From NCBI GenBank assembly GCA_907164885.2, contig OU015493.1:121968693-122032692 (forward strand): 64,000 bases of DNA, written 5' to 3'. Each line of letters begins with the position of its first letter. The stretch's first letter is position 1. A model generated the notes under the pieces. The model saw nothing but the letters and a program-made list of their open reading frames with translations. It did no database searches and had not been told where the DNA came from. The stretch comes from Dolomedes plantarius. Lineage: Eukaryota; Arthropoda; Arachnida; Araneae; Dolomedidae. Positions 1 to 9,540 of this stretch are shown here, piece after piece. Made by a program: the position numbers and the translations under genes.

Positions 1-518
1 CGGAACGATAAACCGCACTCTCGATAGGCCACGATTCTGGGCCTATCGAGGACAATTTTCTTTAATGTTGCTATCAAATTCCGACACGTGCTGGTAGCCG
101 TTTCTCCTTATACGAGGCATAACACGATCTCCTCACAACAACCAACATTCAAATGTGATTTCTGAATGAGAAACCCATTACGCAACTTTCCTTTTATACA
201 GAGTTTAAGATGACGTTTCTCCCTCCTGCGTCGTTTGATTGCGCTTAAATGCCAACATCTTCTTCCTTTCATGCGAACTTGACGTTTGTATCATCCCTTC
301 TTCATGGTGTTGCAATTTTAATCGCCAGCAGTGTATTTTATTCCATGTTACGTAATTTTACTTAGGGGCAGAATTAGATTTTCTTTAAGTGACTGCCTTC
401 CGAAGGAAGATTCAGTGACGTCTCGTTTCTAAATCTTAATTTTTAGAAGTTTTTAGCCGATTTTTCTGATTTATGTTTTTTCTGGCTTATGCCGTTTCTG
501 ATTTATGCATTTTGAAAC
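1..518. other. Left flank of the LTR element; short hairpin
   Basis: No gene is recognised in this stretch. A perfect 11-bp inverted repeat (CTCGATAGGCC at 20-30 and its complement at 40-50, with a 9-nt loop) is the only structure seen. The sequence is more GC-rich than most of the window. It is host or older repeat sequence interrupted by the BEL/Pao insertion that begins at 524. Confidence 0.5.
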
Positions 519-523
519 AATGG

Positions 524-690
524 TGGAAGTACACGAGACAAGACAAGAAATTGAAGAAACGATTATGCTTTTTAAACAATTTATTGCAGTGGTTGGGGAG
601 ATGTTTCTCCGTCCAACGCTGATGAGCGACTGACTCAAAAACGGTCTGCATTGCGCAGATTGAATCAAAACAACATGTAGCGACGCACCA
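524..690 (-). repeat. 3' LTR of the BEL/Pao element
   Basis: This 167-bp direct repeat matches 5982-6148 except at five transitions. In element orientation it starts TGGTGCGTCGCTAC and ends GTACTTCCA. A purine-rich tract (revcomp of 691-701, GGTGGGCGGCA) lies directly upstream in element sense and is the likely plus-strand primer. Confidence 0.93.
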
Positions 691-841
691 TGCCGCCCAC
701 CTTGAAAGCTTTAAGAGCTTTCAAAATTACAACTAAGTATGAAGATGTCTGAAAGAAAAAAGAACAGAATCATTAACTAACAAAAAACAATAATGAATTG
801 AAATACAAAACACGTAAATGAGAGTTGATGAAATTAACTTG

Positions 842-3800
842 TTAAAGTTTGCATAGTTTTGCCACAGCTCGTGACAACATGCCATCTACAATTTTTAATG
901 TTACAACTCGAACTTTCCCATCATGTCCAGGATGCACAGAGGTAACTCTACCGAGTTTCCATTTCGTGGGAGGTAGTTTGTCATCTACAATGAGGACAAG
1001 ATCACCACAAGTTAAGTTCTCTTTTGATTGCTGCCATTTGGATCGTTGCTGCAGTTGAAGAACGTATTCTTTCTTCCATCGATTCCAAAAATGTTGGACG
1101 AGGTTTTTTGTTAACTGCCATCTGGAAAGCCTGTTCAACTTTGTTGTACTGTAGTCTTGCTCGGGTATAGCTGTAAGAGGTCCACCAGCTATAAAGTGTC
1201 CAGGAGTTAATGTTGTTAAATCGTTGGGATCCTTGGACAATGGGGATAGCGGTCGTGAGTTCAGACAAGCTTCGATTTGTGTGAATACTGTATAAAGTTC
1301 CTCGAAGGTCAGTGTTACGTTGGAGACAATTTTTATGAGATGTTGCTTCACACACTTTATGTTAGATTCCCAAAGTCCTCCCATGTGAGGAGCACTTGGC
1401 GGATTAAAGTGCCATTCGATGCTGTTTTCACTTAAATAATGTGACACTTTATCATTATGTTTATACGATCTGAGAAGTAATGCGAGTTCAGCTTTTAATT
1501 TACGATTGGCACCAATGAAGTTAGAGCCACAATCACTATACATGTGTGAGCACTTTCCTCGACGACTGACAAATCTCTTGAGGGCTGCAATGAAACTATC
1601 CGTCGTCACGTCACTGACGAGTTCCAGATGAATTGCCTTTGTTGCAAAACATATGAACAGAGCTAAATACGCTTTTGAACACTTTGCTCTAGTAGATTTT
1701 GAAATTTTTACAGAAAAAGGTCCGCAGTAGTCAACTCCACAATGTGTGAATGGTCGAGATGGGTTTACGCGTGAAGCCGGTAAATCACCCATTTGTTGTG
1801 TTAGGTGTTGAGCTCGATGCCGCTTGCAAACTACACAATTGGCAATGATTCCATGAATAGCTGACCTGGCTGAAACAATCCAAAATTGCTGTGTCAAACA
1901 TGCTTGCATTAATTGAGCACCGGCATGTAAATTTTTCAAATGAATATCTTGTAAAATCAATTTTGTTAGAAGATGTTCCTTAGGCAGGAGAATAGGACAC
2001 TTTTGTGATTCCGGAACATTCGCATGTCTTAACCTGCCGCCCACCTTTAACAATCCCTCGTGTAACACTGGATTGAGAGACAATATTTTGCTCTTCGCAG
2101 CAAGTGGTTTAGATTTTTGTAAAGCCTCTAATTCCGCACTAAAACTTTCTGCTTGAGTCTTTCTGACCCACAACATTAAGGCATGGTTAAGTTCCGAGGC
2201 AGTGAGAAATCCAAGATTTCTTTCATTTAACGGTAATTTACAGTTTTTACTGAACCGACAACAATATGCCGTCACTCGTTTTAGCTTTGTTAAAGATGAA
2301 TAGTTTTTCAAAAGATCAAAATCAATGAGTTCTTCCATTGTTTGAGTCACTAGACTTGTTATTCGTTTTTCTTCCCGTTTGAGTTCTATTTCATTATCTT
2401 CAGTACATGTGTGTTCGTGAGAAATGCATTCAATTTTATTAAGAAATGGTGGTCCGTTCCACCATAGATCATGATTTCTAAGTTCGTTTGGACTTATACC
2501 GCGAGAGGCGCAATCTGCTGGGTTTTCCAAACTTGGTACATAATGCCAGATTGCATTTGGCACGAATTCGTTAATTTGTGCAACACGATTTGCTACGAAT
2601 GTTTTCCACCTATTAGCAAGCGAATCTAACCACGCGAGAACGATTGTGGAATCACACCAGCAGCACTTTTTATCGAATGAAAGGCTTGTGCCAGAAATTA
2701 ACACTGACATCAATTTGGCTAACAAATGAGCGCCGCATAATTCCAATCTAGGTAACGTTAATTTTTTTAATGGAGCTACCCTTGATTTAGATGCTATTAA
2801 ATTTACTTTTACATTTCCGCAACTATCTATTGTTCGCAAATAGATTACGGCTGCGTACGCTTTTTCAGACGCATCTGAGAATCCATGAAATTCATATTTC
2901 ACTGCGCCATCGATTGAAACATATCGCGGAATTTCTACAAGTTCTAACTCGTTTAAATTGTTTTTGAAGTTGTCCCAACTAGTTTCTAAAGGTGACGGTA
3001 AAGGTTCATCCCAATCTAACTTTTCTTTCCATAACATTTGGATCAGAATTTTGCCAACTATCGTTACTGGTGTAAGCCATCCTAAATGATCGAATAATTG
3101 TGATAGCATTGATAAAACAGTCCGTTTGGAATTGTATGCATATTTACCATTAATTGACACCTTAAACAAAAATACATCTTTCCTAGGGTCCCACTGTATG
3201 CCTAATGTTTTAATTGTATTGTCGGATTGAACCTGATATTGATTTAGGTCTAACAAATCATCGCTCAAATTTTGTAACACTTGTGGTTCATTCGAAGACC
3301 ACTTTCTTAGTTCAAAACCACCCCTCTTTAATAATGCATTAATTTCTACCTGTAATTGAATAGCCTGCTCAATGGTGTCTGCGCCTGAAAGCAGATCGTC
3401 TACATAAAAATCCTTGTTAACCGCCGTTGCCGCTAACTGAAAATCCTGCCCTTCGTCGTGTACTAATTGTTGAAGGCATTTGGTGGCTAGGAACGGTGCA
3501 CATGCAGTTCCGTATGTTACTGTAAGCAGCCGGTAGGTACTGATTGGTTCCGAGGGAGAATTTCTCCAAAGTATTCGCTGAAAGTTTGTATCGTTAGAAG
3601 AAACTTTTACCTGCCTGTACATTTTTACAATGTCTGCCTTAAGGGCGATTTTCCTTTCCCTGAATCTCAATATGAGATTAAAAAGATCATCCTGAATGGT
3701 TGGTCCAATTAACAAATTATCATTTAATGAGGCATCGTTCGTAGTTTTTGCAGACGCGTCAAATACCACGCGGAATTTAAGATCCGATTCATTTTTTATG

Positions 3801-5302
3801 CAATGATGAGGTATGTAATACGTAGATTCGCCGGTAGCATTTAACTCGTTTTCAGGAACTATTTCCATGTGACCTAATGTTAAGTAATCACTCATAAATT
3901 TAGAATAACTCTGCATTAAGATTGGATGCCGTGCAATTTTATGTTCAATTTCTTGCAAGCGTTTAATTGCCACTTCCCTTGACTCTCCAAGAGGTTTAGC
4001 GGTTTCCTTAAATGGTAGGTTTACAATGTAACGGCCAGAATTATCTCTGGAATGTGTGATCTGAAAATGTTTATCGCATTGGATTTCTTCTTTAGTCCAC
4101 TTACTAGCATTAGGAATTTCTTCGACTTGCCAGAATTTCTGCAAGGAAGAGTTGATATCCGAACTACTATGATGTACATGAACAACACATTGCTTCGATT
4201 TACAAGGTGTGGCTTTCCCAAAGATAACCCACCCAAAAATTGTTTCATGTGCTGCAATTGACTCGTGAGGTGCTTTGATACAATTACCGACAAAAATATC
4301 TGAACAACAATCCGCACCAAGAAGTATATCTATGCTACCTGATAGGTGATAATTCGGATCTGCTAATTTTACTGAATTAAAACAATCCAATGTATTTGTA
4401 TCCACAGAACTTTGCGGTAGTTCACCTGTAACCTTTTTTAAAATATGTAATTCGCATTGTACCGATTTTTTGCTGTAGCATGAAACTAAACTTACAATTA
4501 CACTGCCGTTAGTGGTTGCAGTTTCTTTTCCGGACACACCAGAAATGTGTAACTTAACAGATTTTCTATTCAATTTCAATTTTTGAGCACAATTTTCGCT
4601 TATAAATGAAGACTGTGATGCACTGTCAATTAAAACCCGACAATTTTGATAATTACCGCTAGCATCGATAACATTGACTATGGCCGTGGGTAAAAGAATT
4701 TGACTATTTTCACGTTGAGCGCAATGTGTTGATATCACCGGATCAACTTCTGGTTCTGATCTACCGTTGACTGTTGTGTTTGGATTTTTATTGATGTGTA
4801 ATAGCGTATTATGTCTTAAATTGCATATTTTACATCCACTACTAGCACAGGCTGACGCGCGATGACCCATTCGTAAACAATTGCTACATAATTTATTCTT
4901 CGCAATAAACTCTTTTTTGTTGTTAAATGAAAGTTTAATAAAATCATCACATTTATATATAGGATGTTGCCCTTTACAGCAAAAACATGCATGAGAAAAA
5001 GTTAAATGCGCTGACACGTTGTTATTTTTACTGAAAGCCCTACTTTTGTTTTCATTAAACGAACCTCGTTTGTTTGCATTAATCGACGCCAACGCGGAAG
5101 CGCGTTGCTCGAGAAAAACTTTGAAATCAGCAAATGTTCGTAATGAACGATCTTTATGTGACAGATGCCACTCCTTTAAAGTCTCAGAGTCTAGTTTCTT
5201 CCGCAAGAAATATACAAGAATAATATCCCAGTGTTGAATAGGCTGGTTTAATACTTCTAAAATGTCTAAGCATTGATTCGTAACGTCTAACATTCTGCGC
5301 AA
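842..5302 (-). CDS. BEL/Pao pol polyprotein (protease, RT, RNase H, integrase)
   Basis: A 1,486-codon open frame; the codon at 5302 is TTG and the frame is open further upstream, so it is not a true start. Residues 1-75 are the remainder of the DUF1759 gag domain. Zinc knuckles follow at about 106-151 (CFCC...C and CSNCLRMGHRASAC). The aspartic protease motif DSAS lies at 226-229. Reverse transcriptase spans about 490-700, with Asp557 (ALKADIVKMYRQV) and YVDD at 633-636. The RNase H-like peptidase_A17/Pao region has FSDAS at 808-812 and WCDS at 882-885. The integrase H2C2 finger is at about 1121-1159, and the DDE triad is D1191 (VDYCGPF), D1257 (YSDCGSNF) and E1312 (LWESNIK). The tail resembles DUF5641. 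All catalytic residues are present, so the enzymatic part looks potentially intact. Confidence 0.94.
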   Translation of the reverse strand: MRRMLDVTNQCLDILEVLNQPIQHWDIILVYFLRKKLDSETLKEWHLSHKDRSLRTFADFKVFLEQRASALASINANKRGSFNENKSRAFSKNNNVSAHLTFSHACFCCKGQHPIYKCDDFIKLSFNNKKEFIAKNKLCSNCLRMGHRASACASSGCKICNLRHNTLLHINKNPNTTVNGRSEPEVDPVISTHCAQRENSQILLPTAIVNVIDASGNYQNCRVLIDSASQSSFISENCAQKLKLNRKSVKLHISGVSGKETATTNGSVIVSLVSCYSKKSVQCELHILKKVTGELPQSSVDTNTLDCFNSVKLADPNYHLSGSIDILLGADCCSDIFVGNCIKAPHESIAAHETIFGWVIFGKATPCKSKQCVVHVHHSSSDINSSLQKFWQVEEIPNASKWTKEEIQCDKHFQITHSRDNSGRYIVNLPFKETAKPLGESREVAIKRLQEIEHKIARHPILMQSYSKFMSDYLTLGHMEIVPENELNATGESTYYIPHHCIKNESDLKFRVVFDASAKTTNDASLNDNLLIGPTIQDDLFNLILRFRERKIALKADIVKMYRQVKVSSNDTNFQRILWRNSPSEPISTYRLLTVTYGTACAPFLATKCLQQLVHDEGQDFQLAATAVNKDFYVDDLLSGADTIEQAIQLQVEINALLKRGGFELRKWSSNEPQVLQNLSDDLLDLNQYQVQSDNTIKTLGIQWDPRKDVFLFKVSINGKYAYNSKRTVLSMLSQLFDHLGWLTPVTIVGKILIQMLWKEKLDWDEPLPSPLETSWDNFKNNLNELELVEIPRYVSIDGAVKYEFHGFSDASEKAYAAVIYLRTIDSCGNVKVNLIASKSRVAPLKKLTLPRLELCGAHLLAKLMSVLISGTSLSFDKKCCWCDSTIVLAWLDSLANRWKTFVANRVAQINEFVPNAIWHYVPSLENPADCASRGISPNELRNHDLWWNGPPFLNKIECISHEHTCTEDNEIELKREEKRITSLVTQTMEELIDFDLLKNYSSLTKLKRVTAYCCRFSKNCKLPLNERNLGFLTASELNHALMLWVRKTQAESFSAELEALQKSKPLAAKSKILSLNPVLHEGLLKVGGRLRHANVPESQKCPILLPKEHLLTKLILQDIHLKNLHAGAQLMQACLTQQFWIVSARSAIHGIIANCVVCKRHRAQHLTQQMGDLPASRVNPSRPFTHCGVDYCGPFSVKISKSTRAKCSKAYLALFICFATKAIHLELVSDVTTDSFIAALKRFVSRRGKCSHMYSDCGSNFIGANRKLKAELALLLRSYKHNDKVSHYLSENSIEWHFNPPSAPHMGGLWESNIKCVKQHLIKIVSNVTLTFEELYTVFTQIEACLNSRPLSPLSKDPNDLTTLTPGHFIAGGPLTAIPEQDYSTTKLNRLSRWQLTKNLVQHFWNRWKKEYVLQLQQRSKWQQSKENLTCGDLVLIVDDKLPPTKWKLGRVTSVHPGHDGKVRVVTLKIVDGMLSRAVAKLCKL

Positions 5303-5322
5303 ACCTGTGCATTTTCGATTTG

Positions 5323-5937
5323 TTATGCTGGCTGCGAAAACAATTTATCTAGTGTCGAATAGATTATTTCACCTACATTTTCGAAACGTTCACATATCAA
5401 TTTCCACGCTTTAGTATAGTTAGCATCCGAAATTTGAATATTCTGAATTATTGTCGATGCTTCCCCTTTTAACGATAATTTTAAGTATTGCAATTTTTGA
5501 GCATTACTTAGGGAAGAATTATCATGAACGGTTGACACAAATATATCCCGAAAAGAAATCCAATCTGTAAAATTACCTGCAAATGAGGGCAAATCTAATC
5601 GCGGCAATTTAATATTACAATGTACATTATTTCTACTACTACTTTCGATTTCAACCGATTTATTTTCTTCGTTAAACATATGCGCTATGTTTATTTTTAA
5701 CGTATCTATTTTTTCCGCGATTGTATTAAACTCATTTTCGTTTTCTTGAATGCATTTCTCCTTACATGTACACATAATTTCATCATGTGTATTTAACAAT
5801 TCTGCCCACAACTCATTGGCTTGTGTGGCATAGATTTGAATCGTGACGTCATCGTACGTTGTTAGTTTTTCAACACTATTAGTAAGTCGGGTACACTTAC
5901 CCATGATTGCTGATCTTTCTCGTATGAGTTTATCCAT
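5323..5937 (-). CDS. BEL/Pao gag, N-terminal part (DUF1759), frame-broken
   Basis: A 204-residue open frame starts at a true ATG (5937-5935), 44 bp after the 5' LTR. Residues about 1-100 are polar and probably helical. From about residue 110 the sequence has the DUF1759 signature of BEL/Pao gag (LPRLDLPSFAGNFTDWISF, later KLQYLKLSLKGEA). The frame stops inside that domain, just after a TTTT run near 5334-5338. The rest of the domain continues in another frame as the start of the pol ORF. In this superfamily gag and pol usually form one frame, so a single-base loss or sequencing error is likelier than designed frameshifting. The role is to package element RNA into virus-like particles. The family call is firm. 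Confidence 0.88.
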   Translation of the reverse strand: MDKLIRERSAIMGKCTRLTNSVEKLTTYDDVTIQIYATQANELWAELLNTHDEIMCTCKEKCIQENENEFNTIAEKIDTLKINIAHMFNEENKSVEIESSSRNNVHCNIKLPRLDLPSFAGNFTDWISFRDIFVSTVHDNSSLSNAQKLQYLKLSLKGEASTIIQNIQISDANYTKAWKLICERFENVGEIIYSTLDKLFSQPA

Positions 5938-5963
5938 TTCGCTTTAGACTGAAGATTCGATTC

Positions 5964-5981
5964 CCGGGTGAAGTGGCACCA
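5964..5981 (-). other. Primer-binding site of the BEL/Pao element
   Basis: Directly after the 5' LTR in element sense comes TGGTGCCACTTCACCCGG. It starts with TGG, the complement of a tRNA 3' CCA end. On the plus strand the same region continues into GATTCGATTCCCGGG, which resembles a tRNA T-arm, although the spacing to CCA is about three bases longer than in a normal tRNA. The primer tRNA is not identified. Confidence 0.7.
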
Positions 5982-6148
5982 TGGAAGTACACGAGACGAG
6001 ACGAGAAACTGAAGAAACGATTATGCTTTTTAAACAATTTATTACAGTGGTTGGGGAGATGTTTCTCCGTCCAATGCTGATGAGCGACTGACTCAAAAAC
6101 GGTCTGCATTGCGCAGATTGAATCAAAACAACATGTAGCGACGCACCA
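5982..6148 (-). repeat. 5' LTR of the BEL/Pao element
   Basis: This is the 167-bp partner of the repeat at 524-690. It would carry the promoter and the R region, although no TATA box or initiator could be assigned by eye. At 167 bp it is short for an LTR. The 5-bp duplication AATGG follows directly at 6149-6153. Confidence 0.93.
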
Positions 6149-6153
6149 AATGG

Positions 6154-6793
6154 GAATTAAAAAATCGCAACTCGGCCTCTCTTTCTCTGCATACCGCCAT
6201 TCATGATACAGATTCGGAGCTTTCAGGACAACTCATCTAATTATGCTAACAGTTTTTACTTATCTGATAATTTCAAAAGTTATTAAATTTTCTTAATTTT
6301 CTCTGATAATTTTTTCAGTGATTCTTGATCGAGGTCGAAGCTTCTGTATTTGTAGCTACTTTGGAGAAATTAACACTCTCGAACTGTTTTAAATTCTAGA
6401 GGCACGAGTGTTGGTCTCTCTAATATGGTGATATTTTTTTCTTTTGCTCGACAAAATTTTCGCACACGTTGGATTCCGACCAATGCGAGTAGCAATATCG
6501 CGGAAAGCCCACTTTTTTTTAGCTACCTAAACCTTATAAAGACAAACCAAAGCCAGATTTTCAGGTTTTTTTAAAAAGGTTTTATCTTTGTTTTAAGGAT
6601 GATAAAGAAACTGTATCTTTTCATTGGACAAGCGTCAAAATTTAGAGCAAACCAAATAAATCGTCAAATGGTTATTGAGAATTGTACCTTTTAAAGGACC
6701 TTATTTCATTTTGCTTTTATTCTTGTCAGGTATTCTAAAATCATAAAAATATGGTGTGCCATTTTTACTGTACTCAATAAGACAGAACAAACT
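6154..6793. other. Right flank of the BEL/Pao element; nothing recognised
   Basis: AT-rich sequence without convincing coding frames, tRNA, or terminal repeats. Confidence 0.4.
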
Positions 6794-7010
6794 GCCCACA
6801 TGGTGTAGTGGTTAGCGATCTGAGCTTCCACGCAGTGGGCATAGGTTCAAATCCCGAATAAGGCTTGGCCATTTCCGTGTCGTCCCCTCATAGGGAGTGA
6901 TGCTGTCTCACCTATATGGGGGCTCCCATAATAAAATATCCAGTAAATTGCTTTGAATAACAAAAGGCGAATGTCCCATGACAAAGTGCCTCCACATTAG
7001 AAATAACAAA
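6794..7010 (+). mobile_element. tRNA-derived SINE (family 1)
   Basis: The head has RNA polymerase III promoter boxes: A-box-like TGGTGTAGTGGTTAG at 6801-6815 and B-box GGTTCAAATCC at 6844-6854. The body contains a segment (about 6895-6995, AGTGATGCTG then a G/C-rich stretch and GGCGAATGTCC) that matches in order the body of the SINE at 32116-32460, so the two share a 3' domain. It is not a tRNA gene because acceptor pairing is poor. Confidence 0.75.
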
Positions 7011-7796
7011 CGAACAGAAAAAGTGAAATACTGATCACATTCAACGTTGTTTGACTTTTATGAAACGTACGAGAAGTGGTATTTTCAGCAATGGTAAACG
7101 TAATACTTTAATCAAATTCAGTTTCATTGATTTTTACTGCTTTGTCATCGGATCATTTATGATTAATCTGGCGTACTCCAAATATTTAGGTAAATTTTCG
7201 ATTTTTATTTGCGTCCTTCATGTGGTTATTCTTGTTAAAGACTACAATGTTCACAGAATGGTGAAATGCTATAGGGCAAATGAAAGCCGTATCGAATTTC
7301 AGACAACCTTATTGTATCCCCCATGTTTTCCCGTCCGCGTTATCCACTACACCGCTTTATCAGACAAGTGATTTTGCAGAATCGTATAAAAAAATCAAAT
7401 CTCGATCAAATCGAATCTAAACCAAACTTTAAGTCACTTCCTGATCTTTTTACCTTTATTTAAACAAATTTAAACAAAGAGTAAAATTATAATTTTTTTA
7501 TGAAAATAAAATAATTTTCAGCAAAAGATTCCCTTTTTAGCTGATAGATGGCAGCAATATTATTGTAAAACATTATTGTAACAGAGCTCGCCATTTTTCT
7601 CCTAAACTTACTGGTGAATAATACAATGAATTATGGTTAGGAATTCTTATATCACTGGTTACTGGATAACCCGTAGACCGATTTAACGAAACTTGTTATA
7701 TTCCTTTTCTACTAAGAAGTACCGCAATCTTACATACATGACGATAATATGCAAAGTTTTTAATTTCATACAAACCGACTCAGCATTTTAGTGATA
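7011..7796. other. Unannotated AT-rich sequence
   Basis: An open frame at 7051-7371 has no recognisable domain and a codon composition no different from its surroundings. Nothing else is seen. Confidence 0.4.
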
Positions 7797-7965
7797 CATT
7801 GAAACTTCTCTATGGCGGTCAGTAATGATTTCGAAAAAAAGTGGCCGTTTCGAGGGGTGGCCGTGGGAAAGGGGTTTCTTCCGTAGCATTGGCTCTGGGG
7901 AGTCTTTAATCGGTTCTGAACAAAATGTGGCAATTTAGAGGGGTGGCCGGCAAGAGGTTTCACTG
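7797..7965. mobile_element. pogo-like MITE, 169 bp (copy 1)
   Basis: Imperfect terminal inverted repeats (CATTGAAACTTCTCTATGGC at the left, and the complement of CAGTGAAACCTCTTGCCGGC at the right) are flanked by TA at 7795-7796 and 7966-7967. Both ends carry a GTGGCCG-type motif. Two further copies lie at 28917-29105 and 61873-62026. The CAGTGAAAC end and TA target fit the pogo/Tigger branch of Tc1/mariner; that is family knowledge, as no coding part is present. Confidence 0.85.
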
Positions 7966-8190
7966 TATATAGGTATAGGGTAGCTTTAAAGATTGAGTTT
8001 CATTTGTTTTGCTCTGAGGTCTTTTTAGGATTTGTAAAATTTTATTCGTGCAGTTTTTCGTTTTCCTGCCATACTTATGGCTATCTTGCCATACTTTATG
8101 TTAGCTTCGGAGATAAAATGGTTGTTATTTAAAGTAATATTTGTTTCAAACGTATTTTTGGTTAAATAATGTGATTAAATTTATGAAATA

Positions 8191-8289
8191 CTAGCTGAAA
8201 ACCCGCACTTCGCTACGGAGTACATTCAAATTAAATTCAACGGCCAATGTATGCAATTAATGCCTCTGTTTTACAGATTTATTAGTACA
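8191..8289 (-). mobile_element. Helitron 3' end (truncated copy)
   Basis: In minus orientation the sequence ends CAGCTAG followed by T, preceded by a short palindrome (CCGTAGCGAAGTGCGG). That is the usual Helitron 3' layout of hairpin, about 10 nt, then CTRR before a T. The same terminus is found at 29561 in a complete copy. Only about 99 bp lie before the next 3' end begins. Confidence 0.65.
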
Positions 8290-8880
8290 CTAGCTGAAGT
8301 ACCCGGCATTGCCCGGGATTTTAACAATATTTGTTAACCAAAATCAACACAGTATAAATAACATAGAAAGAGTATATGTGAAATGTTATACACATCTCAG
8401 AATTCAGGAATTTCAGCCTTTCATCATTGAAGCACTAAAATCTGAAAAGTAAAAATGTCAAATTGTCTAATGTTTGCTAACCAAAATTAATTTAAAACTA
8501 AACACGTTATAAATAACATAGAAAAAAACATGTGAAATCTTATACACATGAATAAAATGAAAACCCAATAAAAAAATATATAAAATTATAATAAACTCCT
8601 CAGAATTCAGCTAGATTTAGCCTTTTATCATTTGGGCAAAAAAAGAAGCTGAAATTACAGGTTTAGCTGAAATTTCCAATAGAACCATGATATGACTCTA
8701 GCGTTGCCTCTTAAAAAATGAAGTGTTTGATTGAGGGCTGCAAACCATTCAACTCCTCTCCACATTAAACTCCTATAAACATCCTCTACATATTAAATTC
8801 CTTTTCTCTGCATAATAAACTCCTCAGAATTTTGGTAGATTCAGCCTTTCATGATAGTACCACTAAAACCTGAAACATCC
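8290..8880 (-). mobile_element. Second Helitron 3' end with internal repeats
   Basis: A second minus-strand terminus ends CTTCAGCTAG|T at 8290, behind the hairpin CCCGGGCAATGCCGGG. The body (8329-8880) is built from diverged direct repeats. TAACCAAAATcAA...TATAAATAACATAGAAA occurs near 8334 and 8476, and a TCAGAATT...AGCCTTT motif occurs near 8398, 8600 and 8824. No matching 5' TC end was found to the right, so the extent is approximate. Confidence 0.55.
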
Positions 8881-9052
8881 TCTCTAGAAATATAAATTTA
8901 TTAATTACAATAATTAAACTCACTCAAATGTATAAATTACATAAGTTTTTTAACCAACATTTGAATAATTCGTAAATGAAAAAGCATATGAAAATAAAAA
9001 TAATAAGAACTTCCGGAATCGAAATTAATTACCCTTAATTTTTAATTAATAA

Positions 9053-9535
9053 AAAACCAACATAATATGAATAAAAACGATAGTTGTTATTAAAGATAAT
9101 AATAAAAAAAGCATATGAAAATAATGCTCGCGTATGAAGTTAACTTTATGATATAAAAATAGTAATAATAATATAAACCGCGTGCATAAAATATTTAGCT
9201 TTTCAAGCGAAATAAATTAATTTTTAGAAAAAAAAAACTACTTTTAATCGAGAAATTAAATACATTGCGCAAAGTTTTGATTTTACCAACTTTCTACCCT
9301 ACAATTTACACCCTACTTCTTTGAAGTTGGGTGTTGAAACAGCCTCTTTGAAAAATTTACACCCTACTTCTTTTAAATAGGGTGTAAATATAAAGTTTTA
9401 ACAGCGAATTGAATGCCAGTTAAAAATTATTGTTGTTTAAAATCATATGAAAATTACGCTATTATAAAGATAATAATAAAAAAGCATAGGAAAATATTGC
9501 GTGCGCGTGAAGTTAACGTTACGATATAAAGATTA
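9053..9535. repeat. Diverged direct repeat pair plus small hairpin
   Basis: AAAGATAATAATAAAAAA(A)GCATA..., followed by a segment ending in GAAGTTAAC and then GATATAAA, occurs at about 9093-9160 and again at about 9462-9530. Between them, TTTACACCCTACTTC occurs twice (about 9304 and 9354). The second forms a 12-bp perfect stem, ATTTACACCCTA/TAGGGTGTAAAT. Confidence 0.6.
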
Positions 9536-9540
9536 TTTCA

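Larger units (their letters stand above)
524..6148 (-). mobile_element. BEL/Pao LTR retrotransposon, structurally complete
   Basis: A 5,625-bp element read on the minus strand. Two 167-bp LTRs (524-690 and 5982-6148) begin TG and end CA in element orientation and are flanked by the perfect 5-bp duplication AATGG (519-523 and 6149-6153), the duplication length expected for BEL/Pao. In order it carries the 5' LTR, a primer-binding site directly abutting it, gag, pol, a short purine-rich tract and the 3' LTR. The LTRs differ at five sites, all transitions (about 97% identity), so the insertion is not very recent. It encodes the BEL/Pao set: DUF1759 gag, zinc knuckles, aspartic protease, reverse transcriptase, RNase H, integrase and a DUF5641-like tail. 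No envelope-like ORF is present. The one visible lesion in the coding region is a frame break between gag and pol. Confidence 0.95.

Noticed and set aside
5302..5400. Programmed -1 frameshifting between gag and pol
   Set aside because: The break lies inside a folded domain and BEL/Pao elements normally use one frame; kept only as an alternative in the findings.
6794..6870. tRNA genes at the SINE heads (6794, 21747, 30334, 32116, 59153)
   Set aside because: Pol III boxes are present but acceptor and anticodon stems do not pair properly, and SINE bodies follow.
7051..7371. 106-codon frame as a gene
   Set aside because: No domain, no splice or promoter context, AT-driven composition.
8329..8880. 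CRISPR-like array in the repeated segment
   Set aside because: Repeats are diverged, irregularly spaced and lie within a eukaryotic Helitron.
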